Origin: Acidimicrobiales bacterium
GTDB lineage: Bacteria; Actinomycetota; Acidimicrobiia; Acidimicrobiales; UBA8592
DNA: 45,741 bases
Reading direction: 5' to 3'
Assembly (NCBI GenBank): GCA_011523005.1
Contig: WTHU01000151.1
Coordinates: forward strand, 1 to 45,741
Positions 7,740 to 16,026 of this stretch are shown here, piece by piece (position 1 is the first letter of the stretch; every line of letters begins with the position of its first letter). The notes below the pieces were generated by a model, which was not told the origin of the DNA, made no database searches, and saw only the letters and a program-made list of their open reading frames with translations. A program made the translations under genes and the position numbers.

Positions 7740-10091
7740 TTAAACCTCAAGTATCCCTCGTTCAATGAGGTCATCTATCATGTCGTCATTCATTTTGAGG
7801 ACCTCTTGTGCTATTTCTTTGGTGTGACCGGCAAGGTCAGGTGATGGGAAAGTAATCGGACCTCCCATGTGCTCACTCATCCAGGCCGGACCCTCGAGTT
7901 TCATGTACCCAACTCCGGGCTGCTCAATATCTAACGTCCACCCACGGGCGTCAAGATGAGGGTCTTCAAGCATCTCCATTCCAATTATCATCGGCCCGCA
8001 CGGAACACCAACAGACTGCAGCAGATCAAACACTTCACTCCGTGAATGCTGCAGAACCCATTCAGCTACATGCTCATTGAGTTTCTCAGCATTCGCCACC
8101 CGACCTTCAACAGTGGCCAGTTTCGCATCCGTCGCCCAGTCAGGAGACCCCACCGCGTTCACGAACGAATCCCATTGCTCGTTGTTCTCAACAGATATGA
8201 CTACCCATTGTTCCTCTCCAGTGCATCGGAAAGGTCCACGAGGCGCTCGCTGATCGTGTCGATTACCGACAGGACCAGTTGAACCAGGGATTAGGCTTTC
8301 TTTGAGTAATTGTTCAGCGATCATGTTCACGACAACTTCAACTTGAGCGACCTCAGTATGGGTAGCTCCTCCTCTCGCATCGCGACCAATTAGCGCTGCA
8401 ATGCCCGCCAAGGCACATAAACGCCCAGCAGCATGATCAGGGAAAATCGTGCCGTTTGTGGCAGGGGCATCGTCGTCGTCATAGTCCCATAAATGCAGCA
8501 GTCCACCATAGGTTTGGGTTGTTGGACCATATCCAGTCCAATGACTATTCGGGCCGCGTGAACCTACAAGCTGGCTACTAATCATCACAATATTTGGATT
8601 GCACCTCTGAAGATCCTCATACCCCAAACCTAACGATTCCATAACCCCTGTTGCGCTATTCTCCACGAGGACATCCGATTCGGCAATCAACTGGTGAATG
8701 ATCTCTAAACCCTCTTCTGTTTTGACATTGCATCCAAAGCTACGTTTGCTCCGTGAGGATGAAGCAAACGACGGCGACGTCTCACTCAATGCTACGAGAC
8801 GAATAAAATCAGGGTAGGTTCGCGTCTCCACCTTGATAACATCAGCGCCGTACTCTGCCAGCAAACGTGATGTTTCAACACCTACACCACCAATGCCAAA
8901 ATCAAGCACGCGAATACCTGACAAGGGGAGGGGAGCCTCAACATCAGGTGAACTAAATGCAAGACGGTCACCGTCAAAACTGAAACCATTATGCTCACCC
9001 AATCCGGGAGCACGACGATCAAAGCCATGGCGCACATTATCTAGTTCAAAGAACCCAGAAGCGATACTACCTCCAAGACTTTCTCCTACCTCGGTGTCAA
9101 TAAACGTGCCACGTGCGCGCAAATGCGGATCGGAAAGAACTTCCTGAGGCTTTAGAAGAGGTGTAACGACGATTCCCCGATTTTGCCCTTCCACACAAAT
9201 ATCCAACATGTTCTTGTCAGAAAAAAATTCACTGTAGGCAGGGTTCAAAACGTCAGCGTTCATGATCCTGTTCCCAACTTGTGACCAGTACTCAAGGTCA
9301 CCAAATGCTTCGGGTTTACCCATCCAATCCCACAGTGATTCCCACTGTCGAGGGCTGAGAATAACCATCCGTACCCAGCCGTCACTGCATTGAAAGATGG
9401 GGTACATGAATCCGCCGCCTTGACGTACTTCGTTGTAGGGATGGCCTGCAGCTTTCAGAACAGACGCGTTCGAATACGACCAATCTGTGGTCGCTCCGGC
9501 GGCTGTCATTATCGCCAAATCCACGTGCTGCCCTGACCCTGTTCGCATCTTCTGATACACGGCAAGCACGGTCGCGACCGCAGCAGAAATTGAAGCAACA
9601 TCCGTCGCCATCGGGGTCGGTGGAAGCAGAGGGTCCTTGCTAGAAATGCCTGCTTTAAACATCATGCCACTCATAGCCTCTAACACGTCGTCGTTCGCTA
9701 TCAGATCAGCATATGGACCGGTATAACCGAAGGGAGTAATAGATGTGACTACAAGTGCAGGCATATTCTCGATCACAGCATCGACCATCACATCGCCTAA
9801 TGGAGAGCCGTCCTCTAACCAAACATCAGCCTCAGAAAGTAAAGTAAGGAGCTGTTGTGATCCTGATTCTGTATTGAAGTCAATACTAATTCCCGATTTA
9901 TTCGCATTTCTCCAAAGGAAACCCAAACTCTCACCGTTCGGACCAAATGGGGCAGTTTCACGAAGCGATGATCCGTTGATTGGTTCAACAAGTACCACGT
10001 TTGCACCTAAGTCAGCGAGCAAACGGCCACATAGCTCTCCGCGATTATTTGTTGTATCGACAACTCGTAACCCTTCAAGTGGTTTTTGCAC
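7740..10091 (-). CDS. Tandem double-domain CaiB/BaiF family CoA-transferase
   Basis: 783 residues, about twice the ordinary class III CoA-transferase, made of two CaiB/BaiF domains in one chain. Domain 1 (about 1-370) opens LEGLRVVDTTNNRGELCGRL. Domain 2 (about 388-783) opens LSGIRVLDFGIGGVGVETSR. Each keeps an Asp at the position I align with the family's catalytic aspartate: D164 in MATDVAS and D552 in IFPDHAAG. Class III enzymes move CoA between carboxylic acids or racemise 2-methylacyl-CoA in the cytoplasm. The substrate here is unknown, and one half may be mainly structural. Translation begins at a GTG with a strong GGAGGT site about 5 nt upstream. It converges on the giant secreted-protein gene with 2 bp between stop codons. 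Confidence 0.92.
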   Translation of the reverse strand: MQKPLEGLRVVDTTNNRGELCGRLLADLGANVVLVEPINGSSLRETAPFGPNGESLGFLWRNANKSGISIDFNTESGSQQLLTLLSEADVWLEDGSPLGDVMVDAVIENMPALVVTSITPFGYTGPYADLIANDDVLEAMSGMMFKAGISSKDPLLPPTPMATDVASISAAVATVLAVYQKMRTGSGQHVDLAIMTAAGATTDWSYSNASVLKAAGHPYNEVRQGGGFMYPIFQCSDGWVRMVILSPRQWESLWDWMGKPEAFGDLEYWSQVGNRIMNADVLNPAYSEFFSDKNMLDICVEGQNRGIVVTPLLKPQEVLSDPHLRARGTFIDTEVGESLGGSIASGFFELDNVRHGFDRRAPGLGEHNGFSFDGDRLAFSSPDVEAPLPLSGIRVLDFGIGGVGVETSRLLAEYGADVIKVETRTYPDFIRLVALSETSPSFASSSRSKRSFGCNVKTEEGLEIIHQLIAESDVLVENSATGVMESLGLGYEDLQRCNPNIVMISSQLVGSRGPNSHWTGYGPTTQTYGGLLHLWDYDDDDAPATNGTIFPDHAAGRLCALAGIAALIGRDARGGATHTEVAQVEVVVNMIAEQLLKESLIPGSTGPVGNRHDQRAPRGPFRCTGEEQWVVISVENNEQWDSFVNAVGSPDWATDAKLATVEGRVANAEKLNEHVAEWVLQHSRSEVFDLLQSVGVPCGPMIIGMEMLEDPHLDARGWTLDIEQPGVGYMKLEGPAWMSEHMGGPITFPSPDLAGHTKEIAQEVLKMNDDMIDDLIERGILEV

Positions 10092-10173
10092 CTGTACCTC
10101 CGCTTTTACACCCGATGCAAGTGTGTCAGATTTTGTGTGAAGCGAAAAACTCGAAACTTTGAAATGTGATTTC

Positions 10174-11163
10174 TTATCTGTTCACGTCCACAACGACTCG
10201 TCCACGTATCTGGCCTTGAAGGATCTTCTCAGCAACACCAATGGCGTCATTAAGGCCGACAACTTCCGTCATCTGCTCTAACTTGTTTGCATCCAGGTCG
10301 GTTGCCATCCTGTCCCATGCCATTTTCCGGCGAGCGAATGGAACGTGAACAGAGTTCACGCCAGCAAGTGTGACGCCTCGTAGTATGAAAGGCATCACTG
10401 AGGTTGGTAACCCAGGTCCCTGAGCGAGTCCGCAGGCTGCAACACAGCCATTGGCATTCGTTTGGGCGATCGCATTAGCAAGCGTGTGGCTTCCAACTGC
10501 ATCAACAACACCGGCCCATAATGTTTTCTGCAAAGGCCGAGGGTTTTCTTCACCTAGTTCACTTCGGTCAATCACTGACGATGCTCCGAGATCTTTGAGA
10601 TAATCAGTCTCATCGAGGCGTCCAGTAGATGCAGTAACCTCAAAGCCTAATTTCGCGAGGATTGCGACAGCTGTGCTACCAACACCACCTGATGCTCCAG
10701 TGACGAGGATCGGGCCATTCTCGGGAGTTACGCCATGTTCTTCTAATGCCAACACACACAACATTGCCGTATAGCCAGCTGTTCCAATCGCAGCAGCCTG
10801 TTTGGTATCAAATGCCTGAGGAATTGGGACAAGCCAATCTGATTGTAAACGCGACTTTTGAGCTAATCCGCCCCAATGCATCTCGCCAACATCCCAACCG
10901 TTGAGAACGACTTTATCGCCGGCACTGTAGTCTGCGCTATCGCTTGCAGTAACGGTTCCAGCTAGGTCAATACCGGGGATCATGGGATAATTGCGCACAA
11001 CACCTGGCTTGCCCATGATCGCGAGCCCATCTTTGTAATTGATCGTTGAATACTCAACATCAATTGCCACGTTGTGGTCAGGTAGATCGGCTTCGTCAAC
11101 GTCGGAAAGATTTGCCGTTACGTTCTTTTCTTCATCTTGGGTTAAATAAATCGCTTTAAACAT
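10174..11163 (-). CDS. acuI: AcuI/YhdH-type acrylyl-CoA reductase (MDR family)
   Basis: 329 residues, matching the zinc-free quinone-oxidoreductase/AcuI branch of medium-chain dehydrogenases. Visible are the N-terminal GroES-like part with STINYKDGLAIMGK and IPGIDLAGTV, and the nucleotide-binding motif LVTGASGGVGSTAVAIL (about 152-168). Known AcuI enzymes reduce acrylyl-CoA to propionyl-CoA with NADPH, detoxifying acrylate from DMSP or 3-hydroxypropionate metabolism. No DMSP lyase or DMSP demethylase gene is seen in this window, so the DMSP link is context-free. A TAGGCT box ends 7 nt before the ATG, pointing to a leaderless mRNA. Family is firm; exact substrate is likely but unproven. Confidence 0.88.
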   Translation of the reverse strand: MFKAIYLTQDEEKNVTANLSDVDEADLPDHNVAIDVEYSTINYKDGLAIMGKPGVVRNYPMIPGIDLAGTVTASDSADYSAGDKVVLNGWDVGEMHWGGLAQKSRLQSDWLVPIPQAFDTKQAAAIGTAGYTAMLCVLALEEHGVTPENGPILVTGASGGVGSTAVAILAKLGFEVTASTGRLDETDYLKDLGASSVIDRSELGEENPRPLQKTLWAGVVDAVGSHTLANAIAQTNANGCVAACGLAQGPGLPTSVMPFILRGVTLAGVNSVHVPFARRKMAWDRMATDLDANKLEQMTEVVGLNDAIGVAEKILQGQIRGRVVVDVNR

Positions 11164-11170
11164 GATTGAA

Positions 11171-11176
11171 AGCCTA
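11171..11176 (-). promoter_or_regulatory. -10 box TAGGCT, leaderless promoter of acuI
   Basis: On the minus strand TAGGCT is followed by 7 nt and then the ATG at 11163, which places transcription initiation at or next to the A of the start codon. No SD sequence is present. Confidence 0.6.
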
Positions 11177-11224
11177 GAGGATTAATCTTCCACAACGCCA
11201 GTATAGGAAAGAAAAATTGAAGGT

Positions 11225-12166
11225 TTATTCAATTACTTCAGCGTCGGCATCCACTTTTGAAGCAGGTTCAAGATAAATAATCTTCGCCAAGGGCTCAACA
11301 TCACGTATCCGAGCCTCCACTGCATTAACGGCTTCGCTCATGCTGATCGACATATCAGACCTGAATTCAATCTTCGCAGCGACGAGAAGTGTTTCAGGAC
11401 CAAGATATTCCGATCGGAGATCTATGAGATGCAAAACCTCAGGGGAGCCAGTAATCGCAGCCGTTATGGCAGTAGATTGTTCCGGCAATGCCCCTTCACC
11501 GATGAGAAGGCTCTTCGTTTCTATCGCTAATACAATCGCAATAACGCCGAGAAGGACCCCAATAGATAACGTTCCGACACCATCCCAGACAGCATTGCCA
11601 GTTATCTTAGCTAGCAGAACGCAAACGAAAGCGAAGACCAACCCCATCAACGCACCGAAATCTTCAAGCAGTACGACGGGGAGCTCTGGTATGCGAGAAC
11701 GCTTAATGAAACTTCCCCATGAATGCTTCCCTTTGTAATAACGGGATTCACCTACAGCGGTTTTGAACGCGTACGCTTCCAAAATCATCGCAAAAAGCAG
11801 AATACCCAACGCCCACCAAAGCGAATCAATATCATGAGGGTGACGAACCTTGTGAACACCTTCGTAGAGTGCGTACATTGACCCTAAAGAGAAAAGAACT
11901 AGTGAAACGACGAACGCCCAAAAGAAACGTTCACGGCCGAACCCAAAAGGTCGTTCAGAAGATGGAAGTTTCTTTGAACGTTTACGGCCCAAAAGGAGCA
12001 ACGCCTGGTTACTGGTATCAGCGAAACTGTGAATAGATTCAGCCAGCATCGCAGAGGAACTGGTTATGAAAAAACCGAACAACTTCGCAATAGCGATACA
12101 AAAGTTAGCGATAAAGGCTGTGATAATTGTTTTCGCTCCACCGGTAGCTGCCATGTGATCTTCCAC
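11225..12166 (-). CDS. Cation diffusion facilitator transporter, SLC30A9/ZnT9-like branch
   Basis: Up to 313 residues with several transmembrane segments and a C-terminal cytoplasmic ferredoxin-like domain, the normal CDF layout. TM2 carries MLAESIHSFADTSNQALL, where H and D four residues apart form half of the transport site. The second half is the ED pair in VVLLEDFGALMG. The ERPFGFGRERFFWAFVV segment is typical of the ZnT9-like group. CDF proteins export divalent metals, usually Zn or Mn, by proton antiport. The long form starts at GTG 12166 after AAAGGAACG. An ATG four codons in (12154) is an alternative. It is divergent from the MaoC gene across 49 bp that contain TATATT (minus) and TATAGT (plus) boxes. 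Confidence 0.9.
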   Translation of the reverse strand: MEDHMAATGGAKTIITAFIANFCIAIAKLFGFFITSSSAMLAESIHSFADTSNQALLLLGRKRSKKLPSSERPFGFGRERFFWAFVVSLVLFSLGSMYALYEGVHKVRHPHDIDSLWWALGILLFAMILEAYAFKTAVGESRYYKGKHSWGSFIKRSRIPELPVVLLEDFGALMGLVFAFVCVLLAKITGNAVWDGVGTLSIGVLLGVIAIVLAIETKSLLIGEGALPEQSTAITAAITGSPEVLHLIDLRSEYLGPETLLVAAKIEFRSDMSISMSEAVNAVEARIRDVEPLAKIIYLEPASKVDADAEVIE

Positions 12167-12196
12167 CGTTCCTTTCTCTACAGTAAAGTACCGGAA

Positions 12197-12202
12197 TATA
12201 GT
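12197..12202 (+). promoter_or_regulatory. -10 box TATAGT before MaoC-like gene
   Basis: TATAGT lies 13 nt before the GTG at 12216 and 22 nt before the ATG at 12225. An overlapping TATATT on the other strand (12195-12200) could serve the divergent CDF transporter, giving a bidirectional promoter. Confidence 0.45.
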
Positions 12203-12224
12203 CTATTCGGCTAATGTGCATCAC

Positions 12225-12680
12225 ATGCCCACCGTATTTAAAACACCTCAAGAACTTCTCGATGCCTCTGGAGCAGACTTAGGGGTAACTGATTGGCTTG
12301 AAATAACGCAGGAGCGAATCAACCTTTTCGCAGAAGCGACAGGGGATCACCAATGGATACACACAAATCCAGAGAAGGCAAAGGACGGCCCTTTCGGTAC
12401 CACGATCGCGCACGGATATCTAACACTGTCACTCACAAACTTATTTCTCCCAGACCTCCTGCAAGTCACCGAGATTTCTATGGGAATCAATTACGGGGTG
12501 AACAAAATACGGTTCCCCCAACCAGTCCCAGTTAACTCTCGCATACGAGCCCATGGAACGATCACTGAAGTAGAAGAAATAAAAGGCGGCGTCCAAGCGA
12601 TCGTGCAACTCACTATCGAAATTGACGGGGTAGAGAAACCAGCATGCATCGTTGAAAGCATAAGCAGGTTCCTCAACTAA
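12225..12680 (+). CDS. MaoC-like (R)-specific enoyl-CoA hydratase
   Basis: 151 residues from ATG 12225, typical of a single hot-dog MaoC/R-hydratase. An in-frame GTG at 12216 would add three residues. The hydratase-2 motif is seen as FAEATGDHQWIH followed by PFGTTIAHGYLTLSL; the Asp of ATGD and the following His (WIH) are the expected catalytic pair. Such enzymes hydrate trans-2-enoyl-CoA to (R)-3-hydroxyacyl-CoA in the cytosol, feeding beta-oxidation or polyester/fatty-acid routes. No SD sequence is visible, and a TATAGT box just upstream implies a very short leader. Neighbours do not narrow the substrate. Confidence 0.9.
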   Translation: MPTVFKTPQELLDASGADLGVTDWLEITQERINLFAEATGDHQWIHTNPEKAKDGPFGTTIAHGYLTLSLTNLFLPDLLQVTEISMGINYGVNKIRFPQPVPVNSRIRAHGTITEVEEIKGGVQAIVQLTIEIDGVEKPACIVESISRFLN

Positions 12681-12708
12681 TAGAGTCGGCGCATCTCTTC
12701 ATTTCCGA

Positions 12709-12714
12709 TACCCT
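12709..12714 (+). promoter_or_regulatory. -10 box TACCCT, leaderless promoter of map
   Basis: TACCCT is followed by exactly 6 nt (TAAAAT) and then the ATG at 12721, placing the hexamer at -12 to -7 if transcription starts at the start codon. No SD sequence. Confidence 0.6.
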
Positions 12715-12720
12715 TAAAAT

Positions 12721-13647
12721 ATGGCGAAACGAAAGACTAAAACCCCGAAAGTACCGCCATCTTTACCCCCGGTGCAACAAGGGTTTCTTAGCCCCAAAAG
12801 AGGTGTCCCCAGCGCAATCACACGTCCCCCGTACGCGCTCTCCGGAGACCCCGGACCCTCTATCCTTCCCTTAGTTAGGACATCAGACGAGATCGCCTCA
12901 ATGCGCAAGGCAGGAGCTATCGCCGCTGAAGTACTCCTACACGTAGGAGAAAAGGTGACACCAGGAATTACCACAGACAAACTTGACCAAATAGCACACG
13001 ACGAAATCGTCCGGCTCGGCGCCTACCCAAGCCCACTCAACTACCGAGGCTTCCCCAAATCCGTTTGTACCTCCGTGAATGAAGTCGTTTGCCATGGCAT
13101 TCCCGACAGCCGACAACTACAAGATGGCGACATCATTAACATTGACGTGACCGTATATTACGACGGCGTGCACGGAGATACATCAGTAACCTTCTACGTA
13201 GGTGACGTTGACGACCATAGCAAACACCTCGTCACCACCACACGCGAAGCACTCTACAAAGGGATGGACACCGTAAAAAACGGCTCCCGTGTATGTGACA
13301 TCGGAAAAGCAATAGAAAAGCATGCTCACTCAAATCAACTAAGCGTTGTTCGAGAATTCATCGGACACGGTGTAGGACCGGAATTCCACAGCGCTCTCGC
13401 TATTCCTCACTACTATGACCGACGTGCAACAACCGAATTAACGACCGGAATGAGTTTCACCATCGAACCGATGCTAAACCTCGGAGGGCACATTTTGCAC
13501 ATGTGGGACGATACGTGGACAGTAGTGACAACAGACGGAAGACGTTCAGCGCAATTTGAACATACCTTAATCGTGACCGATGACGGGTTTGAGATAATGA
13601 CCAAAACCTCATCAGGCACAATCCCAGCAGAATACTTCGCAAACTAA
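12721..13647 (+). CDS. map: Methionine aminopeptidase type I with proline-rich N-terminal extension
   Basis: 308 residues, about 50 more than a minimal type Ia enzyme. The extra N-terminus is basic and proline-rich (KVPPSLPPVQQ), as in actinobacterial type Ic enzymes where this arm is thought to contact the ribosome exit region. The catalytic domain is intact: the five dinuclear-metal ligands are D142 (NIDVTVY), D153 (HGDTSVTF), H216 (IGHGVG), E249 (TIEPML) and E280 (QFEHTL), and the substrate histidine is H125 (CHGIPD). It removes the initiator Met from nascent proteins. The start is supported by a TACCCT box exactly 6 nt upstream. The histidine phosphatase gene follows on the same strand. 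Confidence 0.96.
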   Translation: MAKRKTKTPKVPPSLPPVQQGFLSPKRGVPSAITRPPYALSGDPGPSILPLVRTSDEIASMRKAGAIAAEVLLHVGEKVTPGITTDKLDQIAHDEIVRLGAYPSPLNYRGFPKSVCTSVNEVVCHGIPDSRQLQDGDIINIDVTVYYDGVHGDTSVTFYVGDVDDHSKHLVTTTREALYKGMDTVKNGSRVCDIGKAIEKHAHSNQLSVVREFIGHGVGPEFHSALAIPHYYDRRATTELTTGMSFTIEPMLNLGGHILHMWDDTWTVVTTDGRRSAQFEHTLIVTDDGFEIMTKTSSGTIPAEYFAN

Positions 13648-13701
13648 CAGCAGCCGGCTCACAGTTTGCCAAACCAGAGAATAGAAAGAAAACATAGAAT
13701 C

Positions 13702-14370
13702 ATGACTGATAAAAAAACCCGTGTCATCCTCATCAGGCACGGAGAATCTAACGTAACTGTTCAACGAATCCTAGGCGGAGAAAAGAGCTGCACAGGACTA
13801 AGTGAACTAGGCCAACAACAAGCAGCTGCGCTCCGTGACCGACTCGCTAAGGAACAAGCAAAAGTTGATTACCTATACGCAAGCACCATGCCCAGAGCAA
13901 TGGAAACCGCTGAAATCATCCAACCTGCCCTCAACCTAGACAAACTCCACCTAGACTCCGAACTAGTTGAGCACAGACCCGGCGAGGCAGACGGAAAACC
14001 ATACGAAGAACTACAAACCCTTTTCGGCGAAAGCGACTATCACGGAAGGCCTCACAGCGAGTTCGCTCCAGGCGCCGAAAGTCTTTCACTGTTCCATTAC
14101 CGTGTCTCCGCAGCACTAGAAAAAGTGATCGCACAACACGTCGGGCAAACAATAATGATTGTCTGCCATGGAGGAGTCATCGACGTAGCGATTCGTCAAC
14201 TCCTTGACCTCCCAAGACGAGGCCAATTTGATCTCTGGACCCTGAACACGTCACTGACCGAATTCCTTGTAGACGACACAGGAACAACTAGAGGAAGATG
14301 GACCCTGATCCGCTATAACGATCACGCCCACCTCGCAGGATTGCCATTCGCTACCAACACCGATCAATAG
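13702..14370 (+). CDS. Histidine phosphatase (phosphoglycerate-mutase-like) family protein
   Basis: 222 residues from ATG 13702. The frame extends upstream to a TTG at 13666, but the ATG sits directly before the family's N-terminal strand. The phosphohistidine motif is VILIRHGES with H13, the partner arginines lie in MPRAMETAEI, and the second histidine is in VCHGGVID. The family ranges from phosphoglycerate mutases to sugar- and nucleotide-phosphatases. The short, lid-poor form and lack of a mutase insert favour a phosphatase acting on a small phosphorylated metabolite. It follows map by about 50 bp and probably shares its transcript. Confidence 0.9.
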   Translation: MTDKKTRVILIRHGESNVTVQRILGGEKSCTGLSELGQQQAAALRDRLAKEQAKVDYLYASTMPRAMETAEIIQPALNLDKLHLDSELVEHRPGEADGKPYEELQTLFGESDYHGRPHSEFAPGAESLSLFHYRVSAALEKVIAQHVGQTIMIVCHGGVIDVAIRQLLDLPRRGQFDLWTLNTSLTEFLVDDTGTTRGRWTLIRYNDHAHLAGLPFATNTDQ

Positions 14371-14394
14371 CGAACATCAAACCGAGCGATCTCC

Positions 14395-14400
14395 TACACT
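14395..14400 (+). promoter_or_regulatory. -10 box TACACT, leaderless promoter of phyH-like gene
   Basis: TACACT is followed by exactly 6 nt (AAAAGC) and then GTG at 14407. This fixes the GTG as the start and implies a leaderless mRNA. Confidence 0.65.
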
Positions 14401-14406
14401 AAAAGC

Positions 14407-15198
14407 GTGCTGACTAGCCAAGACATAACATCATTCCAAAAAGATGGCGCAATCCTTATCCAAAATGTCCTTGACCGAAAGTGGCTTGATTTACTAGCAC
14501 GAGGGATAGATCGCAATAAGAGAAGCCGAGGCCCGTGGGCCTGCGACTATACCAAACCTGGTGACTCTGGTGAGTTCTGGGATGATTACTGCAATTGGCA
14601 GCGCATTAACGAATATAAATTTGTTCTATTTAATTCACCGCTTGCAACAATCGCACAACAAATCATGCAATCACAGAAAGTAAGGCTCTTCCATGAACAC
14701 GTATTGGTGAAAGAAGCGCACACCAGTGAAGAGACACCATGGCATCATGACCAGCCTTACTACTGCGTGGATGGTAATCAACTCGTATCGACGTGGGTTC
14801 CCCTAGACCCAATCACCAAAGAATCGGCAATGAAATTCATCGCAGGCTCCCACTTGGGTCCTATGTATGCCCCTAAACGATTTCACGATAATGAGTCATA
14901 TGACTACGAAGGGTTTGCCGAACTCCCACAAATATCTGAAACTCTCACAAAGGATAAAATCAGGTCATGGGAAATGCAACCAGGCGATGTACTCATATTT
15001 CATATGAGAACCCTTCACGCAGCAGGCGGGACTGACACCCGGCGTCGGGCATTCGCTGCGCGCTGGTTAGGCGATGATGCCACCTATGCGACACGTCCCG
15101 GACCAACCTCGCCTCCATTCCCTGGATTAGAACATGAGCTAGCTCCTGGGGCACCAATGGACCATGAGCTATTTCCTGAAATCCAAACCAGTATCTAG
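14407..15198 (+). CDS. Phytanoyl-CoA dioxygenase (PhyH) family protein
   Basis: 263 residues, a complete Fe(II)/2-oxoglutarate oxygenase of the PhyH superfamily. The iron triad is visible as H113-x-D115 in TPWHHDQPYY and H204 in MRTLHAAGG. An arginine in TDTRRRAFAARW is placed to bind 2-oxoglutarate. Members hydroxylate very varied substrates (branched acyl-CoAs, ectoine, phosphonates, halogenated metabolites), so the substrate cannot be named. Start is GTG, supported by the TACACT box 6 nt upstream. The 3' end overlaps the stop of the convergent SDR gene by 4 bp. Confidence 0.9.
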   Translation: MLTSQDITSFQKDGAILIQNVLDRKWLDLLARGIDRNKRSRGPWACDYTKPGDSGEFWDDYCNWQRINEYKFVLFNSPLATIAQQIMQSQKVRLFHEHVLVKEAHTSEETPWHHDQPYYCVDGNQLVSTWVPLDPITKESAMKFIAGSHLGPMYAPKRFHDNESYDYEGFAELPQISETLTKDKIRSWEMQPGDVLIFHMRTLHAAGGTDTRRRAFAARWLGDDATYATRPGPTSPPFPGLEHELAPGAPMDHELFPEIQTSI

Positions 15199-15980
15199 AA
15201 GGTCATGAAATGGCCACCGTTAACATCAAGGCTTGTGCCAGTACACGCAATGGATAAATCAGAGGCGAAGAACACAATTGAACCACAGATCTGCTCAGAA
15301 TCAGGGATGTACCGCAACGCAATTTCATTAGCGACGTTGTCATATTCCTCTTGATAAGTGGTGCCATTCTGATCAGCAAGGCTTTGTAAATACCACTGAA
15401 CAGAATCACCAAAGATAAACCCAGGGCATATGGCGTTGACACGGATACCATCTGGGCCAACTTCTTTCGCCATCGTGCGTGTCATTGATGTCATTGCTGA
15501 CTTCGCTGCGGCGTACGCACCAAACATCGGCTTATTATTTCGTATCGACATCGTGGCGACGTTAATGATTGAACCTTTACCGCTCTCCCGCATTGCGGGC
15601 AGCACAGCACGACTCATTTTCAACGCTGAGGTGCAATTTATTTCAAAACTTGAATACCAGGAATCAAGATCCATCTCCTCTAATGTCGCAAAGGGAGGTT
15701 GCCCAAAAGCATTATTAACCAAAACATCAACAGTACCGAAAGCCTTCATCGTGCTAGCGACCAAATGATCAATTTGAGCCAAATCCGTTACATCCGTGAC
15801 AACAGGTAGCGCCTCAGCTCCCAGAGACTCTATTTCCGCAGCGACGCTTTCAACTTTAGACGGTGTGCGGGCAGCAAGAACCACACGAGCCCCTTCACGA
15901 GCACACGCAAGAGCAGCATCACGCCCCATACCGGGACCAATTCCAGAAATAATAGCTACGCGCCCATCCAACAAAGTCAC
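15195..15980 (-). CDS. Short-chain dehydrogenase/reductase (SDR)
   Basis: 261 residues, classical SDR size. The cofactor motif is SGIGPGMGRDAALA near residue 11, the structural NNA is in VDVLVNNAFG, and the active-site YxxxK is YAAAKSAMTS with the catalytic Ser in INVATMS. The C-terminus has the usual GTSLDVNGG. NAD(P)-dependent oxidation or reduction of a hydroxyl/keto group is expected; substrate unknown. Start is GTG with a strong TTGGAGGAAAC ribosome site, in contrast to the leaderless genes nearby. It overlaps the PhyH gene tail-to-tail, and HtpX follows upstream on the same strand. Confidence 0.92.
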   Translation of the reverse strand: MTLLDGRVAIISGIGPGMGRDAALACAREGARVVLAARTPSKVESVAAEIESLGAEALPVVTDVTDLAQIDHLVASTMKAFGTVDVLVNNAFGQPPFATLEEMDLDSWYSSFEINCTSALKMSRAVLPAMRESGKGSIINVATMSIRNNKPMFGAYAAAKSAMTSMTRTMAKEVGPDGIRVNAICPGFIFGDSVQWYLQSLADQNGTTYQEEYDNVANEIALRYIPDSEQICGSIVFFASDLSIACTGTSLDVNGGHFMTF

Positions 15981-16026
15981 GTTTCCTCCAAGTCAACGAA
16001 TACTGGTCAGTACTCTAGCAGATCGG

